A stretch of 64,000 nt of DNA from Marinobacter fuscus. Its GTDB lineage: Bacteria > Pseudomonadota > Gammaproteobacteria > Pseudomonadales > Oleiphilaceae. Below, one piece after another: positions 1 through 8,823 of the stretch (within the stretch, counting starts at the first letter, position 1; each line of letters begins with the position of its first letter). The translations under genes and the position numbers were made by a program. The stretch spans positions 23,477 through 87,476 of the forward strand of contig NZ_PXNP01000083.1 of the NCBI RefSeq assembly GCF_003007675.1, read 5' to 3'. The notes under the pieces are model-generated. The model ran no database searches and was not told the DNA's origin. It saw only the letters and a program-made list of their open reading frames with translations.

Positions 1-444
1 CTGCTCCGCCCGGGCTCTGTCTTCGGCACTCAAAGCTGGCTCGCCACCTCTGCGCCGCGCCCGCCAGATCACACCCACCACAACCAACAGCCCACCCAGA
101 GTGGCAATGGCTGGAAACGCCCACAGCACAATGGTGCGTTTATCCAGGGGCGGTTTGTACTGCACAAATTCCCCGAACCGGTCTACCAGCGCACCGACAA
201 TATCGTCGTTGCTGGCGCCGTCCTGCATCATCCGGTACACCTCGTCCCGCATATCCTTGGAAATGGGCGCATTGGAATCGGCAATATTCTGGTTTTGGCA
301 TTTGGGGCAGCGCAATTCCGAAATCAGTTGCTGATAACGCTGCTCTTCGGCCCGGGTAGCAAAGTCATAAACTTCGGCCACGTCGGCGCTCGCCTGGCCC
401 GCGAACGCCAGAACGACAAACAAGGCAGCATAGAAAACCCTCAT
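1..444 (-). CDS. ccmH: Cytochrome c maturation protein CcmH (3' end cut by window edge)
   Basis: Membrane-anchored thiol oxidoreductase that prepares the CXXCH haem site of apocytochrome c in the periplasm. The first 148 codons are visible: a signal peptide (about residues 1-20), the family motif LRCPKCQNQ with redox cysteines C46 and C49, and a transmembrane segment near 107-125 (IVLWAFPAIATLGGLLVVV). After the membrane segment the chain runs into a charged tail and leaves the window, so I cannot tell a short CcmH from a CcmH-CcmI fusion. The ATG shares one base with the stop of ccmG (TGATG), indicating translational coupling at the end of the ccm operon. Confidence 0.93.
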   Translation of the reverse strand, partial: MRVFYAALFVVLAFAGQASADVAEVYDFATRAEEQRYQQLISELRCPKCQNQNIADSNAPISKDMRDEVYRMMQDGASNDDIVGALVDRFGEFVQYKPPLDKRTIVLWAFPAIATLGGLLVVVGVIWRARRRGGEPALSAEDRARAEQ

Positions 445-980
445 CAACCATTCCCCCTTGCATCATTCATGGCTGGCAACAACTTTTGCCGCCAAACCTG
501 TTCGTTAACCACGCCAACGTGGCGATAGCGGACAACTCCCTCGGCATCAATAACGAAAGTCTCCGGGGCACCGTATACGCCCAGGTCAAAGCCCAGCGTG
601 CCCTTGGGGTCGAAGATAATGGTGTCGTAGGGGTTGCCAAGGCGGTTCAGGAAACGGAAGGCCGTCTCGCGCTGATCCTTGTAGTTCAGGCCAACGATTC
701 GAACCCCCTGCTCCTTTGCCAGGTAAGAAAGATACTCGTGCTCATCCCAGCAGGAGGGGCACCATTCCGCCCAGACGTTCAGCAGTGATACCTTCCCTTC
801 AAGTACCGATCTATCCAGGGTGACATCCGGGTCGTCCAGTGACTCCAGGCTGAATTCCGGAACAGGCTTACCCACCAGAACCGACTCCAGCGTGGTGGGA
901 TCCTTGCCCAGACCGGCAAACAAAAACACACCAACCACCAGGGCTGCCAACAAGGGAACGAACAGAAAGACCCGTTTCAT
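444..980 (-). CDS. ccmG: Thiol:disulfide interchange protein CcmG/DsbE
   Basis: Periplasmic membrane-tethered thioredoxin-like reductant for apocytochrome c thiols. The 178 aa protein has an N-terminal anchor (residues 4-22), the active site WCPSCW with C74 and C77, and the cis-proline region GVYGAPETF typical of DsbE. Its start overlaps the end of ccmF by 4 nt and its stop overlaps the ccmH start, so it is an internal gene of the ccm operon. Length is normal for the family. Confidence 0.95.
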   Translation of the reverse strand: MKRVFLFVPLLAALVVGVFLFAGLGKDPTTLESVLVGKPVPEFSLESLDDPDVTLDRSVLEGKVSLLNVWAEWCPSCWDEHEYLSYLAKEQGVRIVGLNYKDQRETAFRFLNRLGNPYDTIIFDPKGTLGFDLGVYGAPETFVIDAEGVVRYRHVGVVNEQVWRQKLLPAMNDARGNG

Positions 981-2971
981 GGCGTGGCCTCCACAGCCTT
1001 GCCGCCCGCCGCAGATGCCGGTTTCGCAGATTGCTCATCACGCACCCGGATGCGGTAACGCTTGTCGGCAATCGCCAGGAATCCGCCAATCGCCATAATC
1101 AGCGCACCCAGCCACAACCAGCGCACCAGCGGCTTGTATTGAACCCGGATCGCCCAGGCATCGTCGCTGATACGCTCACCGATGGCCACAAACACATCCC
1201 GGAACAAACCGGCATCGATATCAGCTTCCGTCATCACACTCATCCCTACCGGATACTGCCGTTTTTCCGGATGCAGGTCGGTGACAAGATTGCCATCGAG
1301 ATAAACATCAAAGCTGCCGTACTGAGCGGTGAAGTTGGGCCCACGACGCTCACCAATACCAACGAAGACAATCTCATAATCGCCCACGGTAGCCCGGTCA
1401 CCCGGCTGCATGCGCACGTCCCGCTCAATTCCGTAGTTGGATACCACAGTCGCACCCGCCATCACCATGGCCAGTCCAAGATGGCCCAGTACCATGCCCC
1501 AGTAACTGCGGGACTGGCGCTGCAGACCATGCCAGCGGCCATGACGTGAGGCTGATTTATCCCAGAGATCCCAGAACGTCGCGACCGCCACCCAGACCGC
1601 AGCAAACACACCCAGGAATGCCCAGACTGCAAAGCCGCCGTAACTGATCATGACCGCTGCGCTTACCAGAATACTGACCGCCAACGGCCAGAGCAGCTTG
1701 CGAGCCAGCCAGCCACCATCGGTTTTCTTCCAGCGGGAGAACACACCGGCACCCAGCAGCAGACCGGTGGCTACCGCCAGCGGGCTGAAGGTGGTGTTAA
1801 AGAAGGGCTCGCCGATGGACAACTTGCCCAGGTCGAGATAGTCCAGCACCAGTGGATACAGAGTACCAATGGCCACCAGCAAGGTTGCAGACACCAGAAG
1901 CACGTTGTTCAGCAGCAGAAAGATTTCCCGGGACAAAGAACTGTAGCGGGCGCGCACGTGAACCACCGGAGCCCGGAACGCATAGAGCGTCAGGCTGGCA
2001 AGAATGGTAAGGCCCAACAAAGCCAGCAGGAAGCTGCCACGCTCGGGGTCCGAGGCGAACGCGTGCACAGAGGTAAGCACGCCCGAGCGCACCAGGAAGG
2101 TACCCAGCAAGCTCAGGGAGAAGGTGACAATGGCCAGCAATACGGTCCAGCTCTTGAACACGCCCCGTTTTTCCGTCACCGCCAGTGAATGCATCAGCGC
2201 GGTACCGGACAACCAGGGCAACAGGGACGCGTTTTCCACCGGATCCCAGAACCACCAGCCGCCCCAGCCCAGCTCGTAATAGGCCCACCAGCTACCCAGA
2301 GCGATACCCAGAGTCAGGAAGGACCAGGCCACGGTAGTCCAGGGTCGGGACCAGCGGGCCCAGGCAGCATCCAGCCGACCATTAATCAACGCAGCAATGG
2401 CAAAGGCAAAGGCCACAGAAAAGCCCACATAACCCATATAGAGCATCGGAGGGTGCAGAATCAGGCCAATATCCTGCAGCAGAGGATTAAGATCCTGGCC
2501 GTCGGCCGGTACGTTCGGCAGCAGACGATCGAACGGATTGGACGTCACAATAATGAACAGCAGAAAACCCACCGACACCATCCCCAGAACAGACAGAACC
2601 TGGGAAATCATCACCGACGGCAACTTTCGGCTGAACACCGCCACCGCCAGAGTCCAGCCCACCAGCATCAGGATCCACATGAGCAAAGATCCCTCATGGC
2701 CTCCCCATACCGCACTCACTTTGTAATACCAGGGCAGCATGCTGTTGCTGTTATTGGCCACGTAGGCCACGGAAAAGTCGTCGGTTACGAATGCGTGGGT
2801 GAGGATGGCGAACGCCAGCGCAATGAACACAAACATCCCTGACGTCAGCGGTCTGGCAAAGGCCTGCAGACTGTCACGCCCGGTCAGGGCACCGGCGAGC
2901 GGCACAACCGAAAGGAGCACTGCCAGCAACAGCGAGAGAATCAGTGCGAGCTGTCCGAGTTCCGGATACAT
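977..2971 (-). CDS. ccmF: Haem lyase subunit CcmF
   Basis: Large integral membrane protein (664 aa) of the cytochrome c haem ligation complex. It takes haem from CcmE and, with CcmH, joins it to apocytochrome c. It has many hydrophobic segments and the tryptophan-rich WWD domain at about 235-253 (GWGGWWFWDPVENASLLPW), preceded by conserved histidines (for example ILHPPMLYMG near 171-180). A periplasmic domain lies in the last 170 residues before a final membrane helix. Length matches other CcmF proteins. The gene ends in a 4 nt overlap with ccmG. Confidence 0.96.
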   Translation of the reverse strand: MYPELGQLALILSLLLAVLLSVVPLAGALTGRDSLQAFARPLTSGMFVFIALAFAILTHAFVTDDFSVAYVANNSNSMLPWYYKVSAVWGGHEGSLLMWILMLVGWTLAVAVFSRKLPSVMISQVLSVLGMVSVGFLLFIIVTSNPFDRLLPNVPADGQDLNPLLQDIGLILHPPMLYMGYVGFSVAFAFAIAALINGRLDAAWARWSRPWTTVAWSFLTLGIALGSWWAYYELGWGGWWFWDPVENASLLPWLSGTALMHSLAVTEKRGVFKSWTVLLAIVTFSLSLLGTFLVRSGVLTSVHAFASDPERGSFLLALLGLTILASLTLYAFRAPVVHVRARYSSLSREIFLLLNNVLLVSATLLVAIGTLYPLVLDYLDLGKLSIGEPFFNTTFSPLAVATGLLLGAGVFSRWKKTDGGWLARKLLWPLAVSILVSAAVMISYGGFAVWAFLGVFAAVWVAVATFWDLWDKSASRHGRWHGLQRQSRSYWGMVLGHLGLAMVMAGATVVSNYGIERDVRMQPGDRATVGDYEIVFVGIGERRGPNFTAQYGSFDVYLDGNLVTDLHPEKRQYPVGMSVMTEADIDAGLFRDVFVAIGERISDDAWAIRVQYKPLVRWLWLGALIMAIGGFLAIADKRYRIRVRDEQSAKPASAAGGKAVEATP

Positions 2972-3006
2972 CGGGTTTCTCCAACGTCAGCTATGAATTG
3001 AGTAAA

Positions 3007-3486
3007 TCAGTAAGTGGCAGATTCGGCGGCTTTCTCCGCATTCACCGCCTTGTGCTGCCCCTTGGAAGAACGCTCCAGCGCCTCAGCCACTTCCGGCGGC
3101 ATGTAGTTCTCATCGTGCTTGGCCAGAACCTGGTCGGCCACAAACAAGCCCTGCTCGTTCAGGCGCCCCATGGCCACAACTCCCTGCCCTTCGGCAAACA
3201 GGTCGGGCAGAATGCCTTCATACTGCACCGGTACCGAAGCGGCAAAGTCAGTTACCCGAAAGTTCACAATCAGACTTTCGGTATCCCGCACTACACTGCC
3301 CGCTTCCACCATACCGCCCGCGCGAATACGGGTATCAACCGGCGCATTGCCAGCGGCAATTTCGGTTGGGTCGTAGAACAGGTTAATGTTCTGGCGCAAC
3401 GCATAGGTTATAAGACCAACTGCAATAGCGATGCCCACCACAAGAAAGAGCACAATGGTCAAACGCTTTTTTCGGATCGGGTGCAT
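3007..3486 (-). CDS. ccmE: Haem chaperone CcmE
   Basis: Periplasmic haem chaperone, anchored by one N-terminal helix (residues 9-28). The OB-fold domain ends with [12 protein letters not shown], where H124 is the haem-linking histidine and Y128 completes the HxxxY motif seen in proteobacterial CcmE. At 159 aa it is a normal length. The gene lies 14 bp after ccmD and 35 bp before ccmF, on the same strand. Confidence 0.96.
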   Translation of the reverse strand: MHPIRKKRLTIVLFLVVGIAIAVGLITYALRQNINLFYDPTEIAAGNAPVDTRIRAGGMVEAGSVVRDTESLIVNFRVTDFAASVPVQYEGILPDLFAEGQGVVAMGRLNEQGLFVADQVLAKHDENYMPPEVAEALERSSKGQHKAVNAEKAAESATY

Positions 3487-3500
3487 GTGTTACCTGCCGT

Positions 3501-3737
3501 TTATTCCTGGGAAACTTCAACGCGGGTGAAGGTTGCGGCCGTTTTTGTCTGGCCCTTGTTTGCCCGCTGATCCTGCTGCTGATACCGGCGCCGACATTCT
3601 GCCAGCACAGACCGGTGGCGTCGCCGCGACCAGATCATCAGGCCGCCCAGCAGAATCGCAAAAACTCCATAACAGGCCCATACGTAAGGGCCGTGGCCTT
3701 CCATGGCAAGAAATGCGGAAAACGAATCAAACGCCAT
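3501..3737 (-). CDS. ccmD: Haem exporter small subunit CcmD
   Basis: Small single-span membrane protein (78 aa) that helps release holo-CcmE from the CcmABC complex. One hydrophobic helix (about residues 17-35) is followed by a basic stretch (RRRHRSVLAECRRRYQQQDQR), the normal CcmD pattern. Sequence identity in this family is low, so the call rests on size, topology and its place between ccmC (3 bp gap) and ccmE. Confidence 0.88.
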   Translation of the reverse strand: MAFDSFSAFLAMEGHGPYVWACYGVFAILLGGLMIWSRRRHRSVLAECRRRYQQQDQRANKGQTKTAATFTRVEVSQE

Positions 3738-3740
3738 GGT

Positions 3741-4484
3741 TCAGCCTCTCCCCGCCAGCACAAGTTCTTTCACCCAGCGGGTTTTCTGTTCTCTGATCAA
3801 AATTTCGGTTTTCATTCTCAAGCAGGCCAGCCAGCCGAAAAGAAGATAAAGCCCCAGCACCGACAACAGCAAAGGCACCCACATTTCGGCAGGCATCGAC
3901 GGCTTCTCGGTGAGCTTGAACGTGGACGGCTGATGAAGGGTGTTCCACCACTCAACCGAATACTGAATGATGGGAATATTGACAACGCCCACCAACAACA
4001 GCACCGCAACCGCCCTGGCCGCCGATTTTTCGTCGGCAATCGCCCGGTCAAGAGCAATGGCACCGCCATACAGGAACAACAGAATAAGCATGGAGGTCAG
4101 GCGGGCATCCCAGACCCACCAGGTGCCCCAGGTTGGCTTGCCCCAGACCGCTCCAGTGAACAGAGACAGAAAGGTAAGCACCAGCCCTACCGGCGCAATA
4201 GCCTTGACGAAGACATCGGCCAGTTTCATCCGCCAGACCAGTGTCACCACGGCAGCCGATGCCATCATGATGTAGATCGACTGGGCAATAAAGGCCGTGG
4301 GCACGTGAATAAAGATGATCCGGTAACTGTTGCCCTGAAGATAGTCCTTGGGCGCAAAGCCCAACCCCCAGACAATACCGGCAGCCAGCAACAGCAGCCC
4401 GGCGGCCAGCAGCCAGGGCATAAACCGGGTTGCAATCCCGAAGAACCATTTGGGAGAACCCAGTTTGTGAAAGAATTGCCACAT
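3741..4484 (-). CDS. ccmC: Haem exporter protein CcmC
   Basis: Six-helix membrane protein (247 aa) that loads haem onto CcmE. It has the WWD motif region [17 protein letters not shown] and flanking histidines in [10 protein letters not shown] and [12 protein letters not shown]. It sits between ccmB (55 bp gap) and ccmD. Length and motifs are typical. Confidence 0.95.
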   Translation of the reverse strand: MWQFFHKLGSPKWFFGIATRFMPWLLAAGLLLLAAGIVWGLGFAPKDYLQGNSYRIIFIHVPTAFIAQSIYIMMASAAVVTLVWRMKLADVFVKAIAPVGLVLTFLSLFTGAVWGKPTWGTWWVWDARLTSMLILLFLYGGAIALDRAIADEKSAARAVAVLLLVGVVNIPIIQYSVEWWNTLHQPSTFKLTEKPSMPAEMWVPLLLSVLGLYLLFGWLACLRMKTEILIREQKTRWVKELVLAGRG

Positions 4485-4539
4485 CAGTTGATCACCGCCT
4501 TACTATTGTCAATTGATTGGTCGCCATAATGCCTCTCCG

Positions 4540-5265
4540 TCAGCTGTTTGACAGGCTGATACGCAATGCCGCCGCTGCGGCAAACGGTGCCAGGGTAACG
4601 GCCAGCATCAGAAAGGCCCCCATCAACGCAACATACCCTGCCACCGGAGCACCCTCGGCAGCCGCTGCCACGGTACCGGTACCGAAAATCAGCACGGGAA
4701 TGTACAGCGGAATGATCAGCAGTGACAAGAGCACACCGGCAGAACGCAAGCCAAGCGTCAGTGCTGCCCCGATAGCACCGACCAAACTCAGCACGGGGGT
4801 ACCAATCAGCAGCGTTAGACAGAGAATGGCGATAGAGTTCCCGTCGAGATGCACCATCACACCCAGCACCGGTGCCAGCAACACCAGCGGTAAGCCGGTA
4901 AGCACCCAGTGGGCAGCGGTTTTGGCCAGGATCAGTAGAAACAACGGCTGCGGCTGCAAAATCAGCTGCTCCAACGTGCCGTCATCGAAATCATGCCGGA
5001 ACAGATGGTCGAGCGACAGCAGAACAGACAACAGCGCCGCAACCCAGAGAATACCGGCACCGGACTGTTTCAGAAAAGCAACTTCCGGGCTGACCCCCAG
5101 AGGGAACAGGGTGACAACCATAATAAAGAAGAGCAACGGATTGAGCAGATCCTGGCGCTGCCGGAAGGCCACCCGGACATCCCGGCTGAACACCGCCAGC
5201 ATGGCCGCCAGGGTTCCGACAGACGCGGTGGCAGGTTTTATCACGGGCCGGACCTCAGCGTTCAT
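4540..5265 (-). CDS. ccmB: Haem exporter membrane subunit CcmB
   Basis: Permease subunit of the CcmAB ABC-type complex (241 aa, about six hydrophobic helices). The N-terminal part FSRDVRVAFRQRQDLLNPLLFF and the segment RHDFDDGTLEQLILQP are typical of CcmB. The first codons overlap the end of ccmA by 11 nt, so the two subunits are translated together. Confidence 0.94.
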   Translation of the reverse strand: MNAEVRPVIKPATASVGTLAAMLAVFSRDVRVAFRQRQDLLNPLLFFIMVVTLFPLGVSPEVAFLKQSGAGILWVAALLSVLLSLDHLFRHDFDDGTLEQLILQPQPLFLLILAKTAAHWVLTGLPLVLLAPVLGVMVHLDGNSIAILCLTLLIGTPVLSLVGAIGAALTLGLRSAGVLLSLLIIPLYIPVLIFGTGTVAAAAEGAPVAGYVALMGAFLMLAVTLAPFAAAAALRISLSNS

Positions 5266-5893
5266 GATTCACCTCCCCCCCGAGGGTAATCCGCTTCATA
5301 CCGGGCAGATCAAGATCGTGGTGGGTCGTCACCAGTACCGCGCCGCCTTCAGCGGCCCGCTGTTGCAACAGGGCTTCAATCGCCTGCACACCGGCTGCGT
5401 CAATCGCGGTGAATACCTCATCGAGCAACCACAGGGGTTCGTCGGCGATCAGCAACCGTGCCAGTGCCACGCGCCGCTGCTGGCCCGCTGAAAGGTTGCG
5501 ACAGGGCACGTGCTCGTAGCCTGCCAGCCCGGTGCCGGCAAGAGCCTGTAACAGCACCTGGTCTGGCACCGGCTGGCGGGGGGCCATCAGCGCCCGCAAA
5601 TTTTCCAGCGGTGTCAGCAGAGGCTTTATGCCCGGCCGGTGGCCGATATACAGGGTATTGCGTAAAAACGATTCCCGGTTCTGGTGTCTTGCCTGGCCAC
5701 ACCACAGCAGTTCTCCCGACCAGGCATCGTTCAGGCCGGCGAGTATCCGTAGAAGGGTCGTCTTGCCGGTTCCGTTGGGGCCCTCGACACGGGTAACCGT
5801 ACCGGGCAGTATGGAAAAGGACAGGTTCTGGAACAGCAGGCGCGCATCTCGTTCACATTCGAGATCGACCGCCTGCAGTAACGGCTCGGACAT
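5255..5893 (-). CDS. ccmA: Haem exporter ATP-binding protein CcmA
   Basis: Cytoplasmic ABC ATPase (212 aa) that powers release of haem-loaded CcmE from CcmC/CcmD. It shows a Walker A motif GPNGTGKTT (38-46), the ABC signature LSAGQQRRVALARLL, Walker B LWLLDE and a switch histidine in TTHHDLDL. It is the first gene of the ccm operon; the 138 bp to its right is shared with a divergent fliK-like gene. Confidence 0.95.
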   Translation of the reverse strand: MSEPLLQAVDLECERDARLLFQNLSFSILPGTVTRVEGPNGTGKTTLLRILAGLNDAWSGELLWCGQARHQNRESFLRNTLYIGHRPGIKPLLTPLENLRALMAPRQPVPDQVLLQALAGTGLAGYEHVPCRNLSAGQQRRVALARLLIADEPLWLLDEVFTAIDAAGVQAIEALLQQRAAEGGAVLVTTHHDLDLPGMKRITLGGEVNHER

Positions 5894-6002
5894 CAGGGCT
5901 CCGCTTCAGAGCGTTGGATGCGCTGCGGGCATCGGGGGTGACTGTTATAAAGCACTCGCAGGTGCCAGCACGAATTCAGGGCATTCTCTGCCAACGCCGC
6001 GT

Positions 6003-6008
6003 ATTATA
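6003..6008 (-). promoter_or_regulatory. Possible -10 element upstream of ccmA
   Basis: In the 138 bp divergent region (5894-6031) the minus strand carries a perfect TATAAT at this site, about 110 bp ahead of the ccmA start. No good -35 box lies at the right distance, so this is only a candidate. I see no clear sigma-54 or sigma-28 promoter here for either gene. Confidence 0.3.
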
Positions 6009-6031
6009 ACGAAACCGGCACAGGATTACTC

Positions 6032-7423
6032 TTGCCCGACATCAAATCGACAACAATGAAACTCAACGGCCCACAACCCCCGATCTCCGCAAGCGAAACA
6101 GCACGGCCACAGAAAGACACCGGGCTGTCCGCAAACTCAAAACGCCCGGCAGGGGACTCTCTGCAAATGCTCTCTGCCCGACAGCAACTGGCGGAGCTGA
6201 AACTGGCCGAACGGGAATCGGTACTGGCTCGTGTGGCCGAGATTCTGCGGCAGAAAGATGGCAGCTATGAACTCTTGCTGGAGTTACGCGGCAGCAATCT
6301 CAAAGTCGCCGCCGGGCAGCAGATGCCCGACCTGGCCACCGGCGACCTGCTGAAACTGATTCGGGCCGGAGATTCTCTGCAGCTGGCTGGCAAACTACTC
6401 GCCAGCCCGGAAAGCGCCGTAGCCCGAGCTCTGGCTCAACGCCTGCCCTGGCAACAGAACCTGCAGAATGGGCTGGCGCAACTGCTCAATGCGCTGGAGA
6501 CCGGCCTTAGGCCGCCACCCAGGCCGGGGCAGCTGCCGTCTTCAGTGCTGGCCCTGCCCTTGCCCACTGCAGCCAGAGACGCTCTGCAAAACCTGATTCA
6601 ACACCTGCCCACGGCTTCGGCTTTAGAGCCCGGCGTGGGAAAATCCGACATCACAGCGGCCCGGGTTCAGCAATGGCTGAGTCACTCCGGTACATTCGCC
6701 GAAGCCAGCCTGCTGCAACACAAGCCTGCTGACCTCACCCGTCTGCCCGATTTGAAACACACACTGGCCCGGGTTGTTTCTGCCCTGCTGGCGAGTGAAA
6801 ACCTTGGCCCGGAGCAATTCAACCGACTGACGCCACTGGCCAGCCCCGATCTGATGCAAGCCCCTTTGCAGTTCCCCCGCCCGGGGACACAGGCAAGCCC
6901 TCAGACCGGGAACGAAACAAGCACCGTGGGCCAGACTCTGAGACTGCTCGCCGGGATGCTGAACAGGATCACCGTAAACCAGCTTCACAGCCAGACACTG
7001 AACGCCCGCACCGGCGCCGAACCGGGGGCCCCGGTGAACACCCTGCTGGTTGAACTGCCCTGGCTGACGCCACAGAACGAACCCAGGACGGCCCAACTGC
7101 GGCTGGAAGAGTACCGGCAGGAACAGGACAAAACCGGCCAGGCCGCCCGGGCCAACGCCAGCGAATGGCGCTTGTCGTTATCGATGGACCTGGACGAAGC
7201 CGGGCCGATACATTTTGATGTCACCTTTCGCCACCCCTCCGTTAGCGCCCTGATCTGGGCCGACCACCAGAGCACCCTGCGAAAGGTGAACGAAGAGCTG
7301 CCCCTGCTCAGAAAAAGCCTGCAGGATCTGGGGCTGGACATCGGCGAACTGGATTGCCGCCGGGGACTTCCCAGGCAGAGCGAGACACGGCTGGAACACA
7401 GACTGGTGGATACCAAGGCATGA
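6032..7423 (+). CDS. Second FliK-like protein (flagellar hook-length control C-terminal domain)
   Basis: A 463 aa protein whose last ~90 residues resemble the FliK C-terminal (Flg_hook) domain: LSLSMDLDEAGPIHFDVTF, then ADHQSTLRKVNEELPLLRKSLQDLGL. The first 350 residues are Gln/Leu/Ala-rich and low in recognisable domains. A TTG at 6032 is preceded by AGGA at a suitable distance; the first ATG is at 6056 and lacks a good ribosome site. The stop overlaps the next gene (ATGA). Together they resemble the B. subtilis ylqG-ylqH arrangement (known from the literature). It is distinct from the main fliK at 33256-34410. A role in switching export substrate is an inference. Confidence 0.72.
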   Translation: MPDIKSTTMKLNGPQPPISASETARPQKDTGLSANSKRPAGDSLQMLSARQQLAELKLAERESVLARVAEILRQKDGSYELLLELRGSNLKVAAGQQMPDLATGDLLKLIRAGDSLQLAGKLLASPESAVARALAQRLPWQQNLQNGLAQLLNALETGLRPPPRPGQLPSSVLALPLPTAARDALQNLIQHLPTASALEPGVGKSDITAARVQQWLSHSGTFAEASLLQHKPADLTRLPDLKHTLARVVSALLASENLGPEQFNRLTPLASPDLMQAPLQFPRPGTQASPQTGNETSTVGQTLRLLAGMLNRITVNQLHSQTLNARTGAEPGAPVNTLLVELPWLTPQNEPRTAQLRLEEYRQEQDKTGQAARANASEWRLSLSMDLDEAGPIHFDVTFRHPSVSALIWADHQSTLRKVNEELPLLRKSLQDLGLDIGELDCRRGLPRQSETRLEHRLVDTKA

Positions 7424-7734
7424 CAGACACTCCCAAAGACACCATGCCCGCAGCGGTAGCACTCAAATACGATGGCGAACGGGCACCAATCATATCCGCA
7501 ACCGGCACCTGGGAACTGGCCGAGGAAATCATCCGTATTGCCCGGGACAGCGGTGTGCCGCTGTATGAGAACGCCGAACTGGCAGGCATACTTGCGCGCC
7601 TGTCACTGAACGAAGAAATCCCTGAATCCCTGTACCGGGTGATTGCCGAAATACTGGCATTCGCCTTTCATATCCGGGGGCGAACGCCGCAAGATACACG
7701 GCCTCAGGAGCCTCCGTCGTCAACGGATCAATGA
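7420..7734 (+). CDS. FlhB C-terminal-like protein (FlhB2/YlqH-like, lacks NPTH)
   Basis: A 104 aa soluble protein matching only the cytoplasmic end of FlhB: AAVALKYDGERAPIISATG and then GVPLYENAELAGILARLSLNEEIPESLYRVIAEILAFAF. The full FlhB in this window has VVITNPTHYAVALKYD at the same place; here the protein begins just after NPTH, so the autocleavage site is missing and the product resembles the released FlhB fragment. It is coupled (ATGA) to the FliK-like gene. Its last 15 bp overlap the end of the convergent AAA+ gene. Probably an accessory of the flagellar export gate; partner unproven. Confidence 0.78.
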   Translation: MTDTPKDTMPAAVALKYDGERAPIISATGTWELAEEIIRIARDSGVPLYENAELAGILARLSLNEEIPESLYRVIAEILAFAFHIRGRTPQDTRPQEPPSSTDQ

Positions 7735-8823
7735 CTTCAGGGCGTAAACCTGCTGCCATTTCGGGCCCTTGCGCTGGGCAACAATCGTCTCGAAATAGTG
7801 CTTCAAACGCCGCCGGTCTTCCGGCTGGTCTTTCAGCGCCGAGCCCACCACATGGTGCATCATATGCTCCACGGTCATTTCGCCACCGCCGTAATACCAG
7901 GCATTCAGGCTGGCAGCATGGGCAACGGATACCGCCTCGGCGGTTGACAGGGCTGCCCCGGCCAAGCGGTCGGTACTACGGCCATCCATGGTCTGACCAT
8001 TACGCAGTTCATGGAACAAGGTAACCAGCAACTCAATAACCGACTCATCAAGGGGCACTTCGATACCCGCCAGCCGGTTGGTTCGTGTGACTTCCCGAAG
8101 CACCACCTGAATTTCATCAGCAAGGTGTTGTATCGGCCGTATTTCCTCAAACACCATTCGACGCTTCAGGGCCGCGCTCATACGGTGTACGCCTTCATCG
8201 ACGCTGTTGGAAGTTGCCACCAGGTTGAAGCCCTGCCGGGCCAAAATCACACCCTCTTCTCCGGGCAGCTCAGGGATCACCACAACCCGGTCTGACAACA
8301 CTGACAGCAAAGCATCCTGCAAGGCCTGGGGGCAACGGGCAATTTCTTCAAACCGAACCAACCTCCCGTCCATCATGCCCCGTAGAAGCGGAGTGGGCAC
8401 CAGAGCCCTGCGGGTTGGCCCTTCGGAGTGCAACAAGGCTTCGTTCCAGCTATACAGCAGCTGGCTAACCTGATTGATCGCGCCGCCCTGAAGCGTCAGG
8501 GTAGAGTCACCGGAAATCGCCGCAGCCAGGAGCTCCGACAGCCAGGATTTGGCCGTACCCGGCTCGCCCACCAACAAACACCCACGGGATGTGCACAGAG
8601 AAATAATGATGCGCACGACCATAGCCCGATCCGCGACAAATTTGCGCTCTATGCCCAGATGCTCGTCACCCAGCAGAAACTTTTCCACACTGCCGGGAGA
8701 CATCAGCCAGCCGGGTGGAACCGGGCCGGAATCGGTCGACACCAGCTTGTCGAGTTCCCGCCGATAGACAACCTCGGCAGGTTCGCGCTGAGCTGGCTTT
8801 GCGGTTAGTGGTTGGCTTTTCAT
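7720..8823 (-). CDS. MoxR-type AAA+ ATPase (AAA_5-like), orphan
   Basis: A 367 aa AAA+ ATPase. Walker A is GEPGTAKS (86-93), the Walker B region is LVRFEE (155-160), sensor 1 is LVATSNS, and an arginine-rich ALKRRMVFE follows. The stretch WLSELLAAAISGDSTL and LVRFEEIARCPQALQDALLS recalls the ATPase that normally sits with VWA, SWIM and DUF5682 proteins (recognised from memory). None of those partners is present here. The start overlaps the stop of the upstream fusion gene by 4 nt (ATGA), so both are probably made together. Client and role unknown. Confidence 0.75.
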   Translation of the reverse strand: MKSQPLTAKPAQREPAEVVYRRELDKLVSTDSGPVPPGWLMSPGSVEKFLLGDEHLGIERKFVADRAMVVRIIISLCTSRGCLLVGEPGTAKSWLSELLAAAISGDSTLTLQGGAINQVSQLLYSWNEALLHSEGPTRRALVPTPLLRGMMDGRLVRFEEIARCPQALQDALLSVLSDRVVVIPELPGEEGVILARQGFNLVATSNSVDEGVHRMSAALKRRMVFEEIRPIQHLADEIQVVLREVTRTNRLAGIEVPLDESVIELLVTLFHELRNGQTMDGRSTDRLAGAALSTAEAVSVAHAASLNAWYYGGGEMTVEHMMHHVVGSALKDQPEDRRRLKHYFETIVAQRKGPKWQQVYALKSLIR

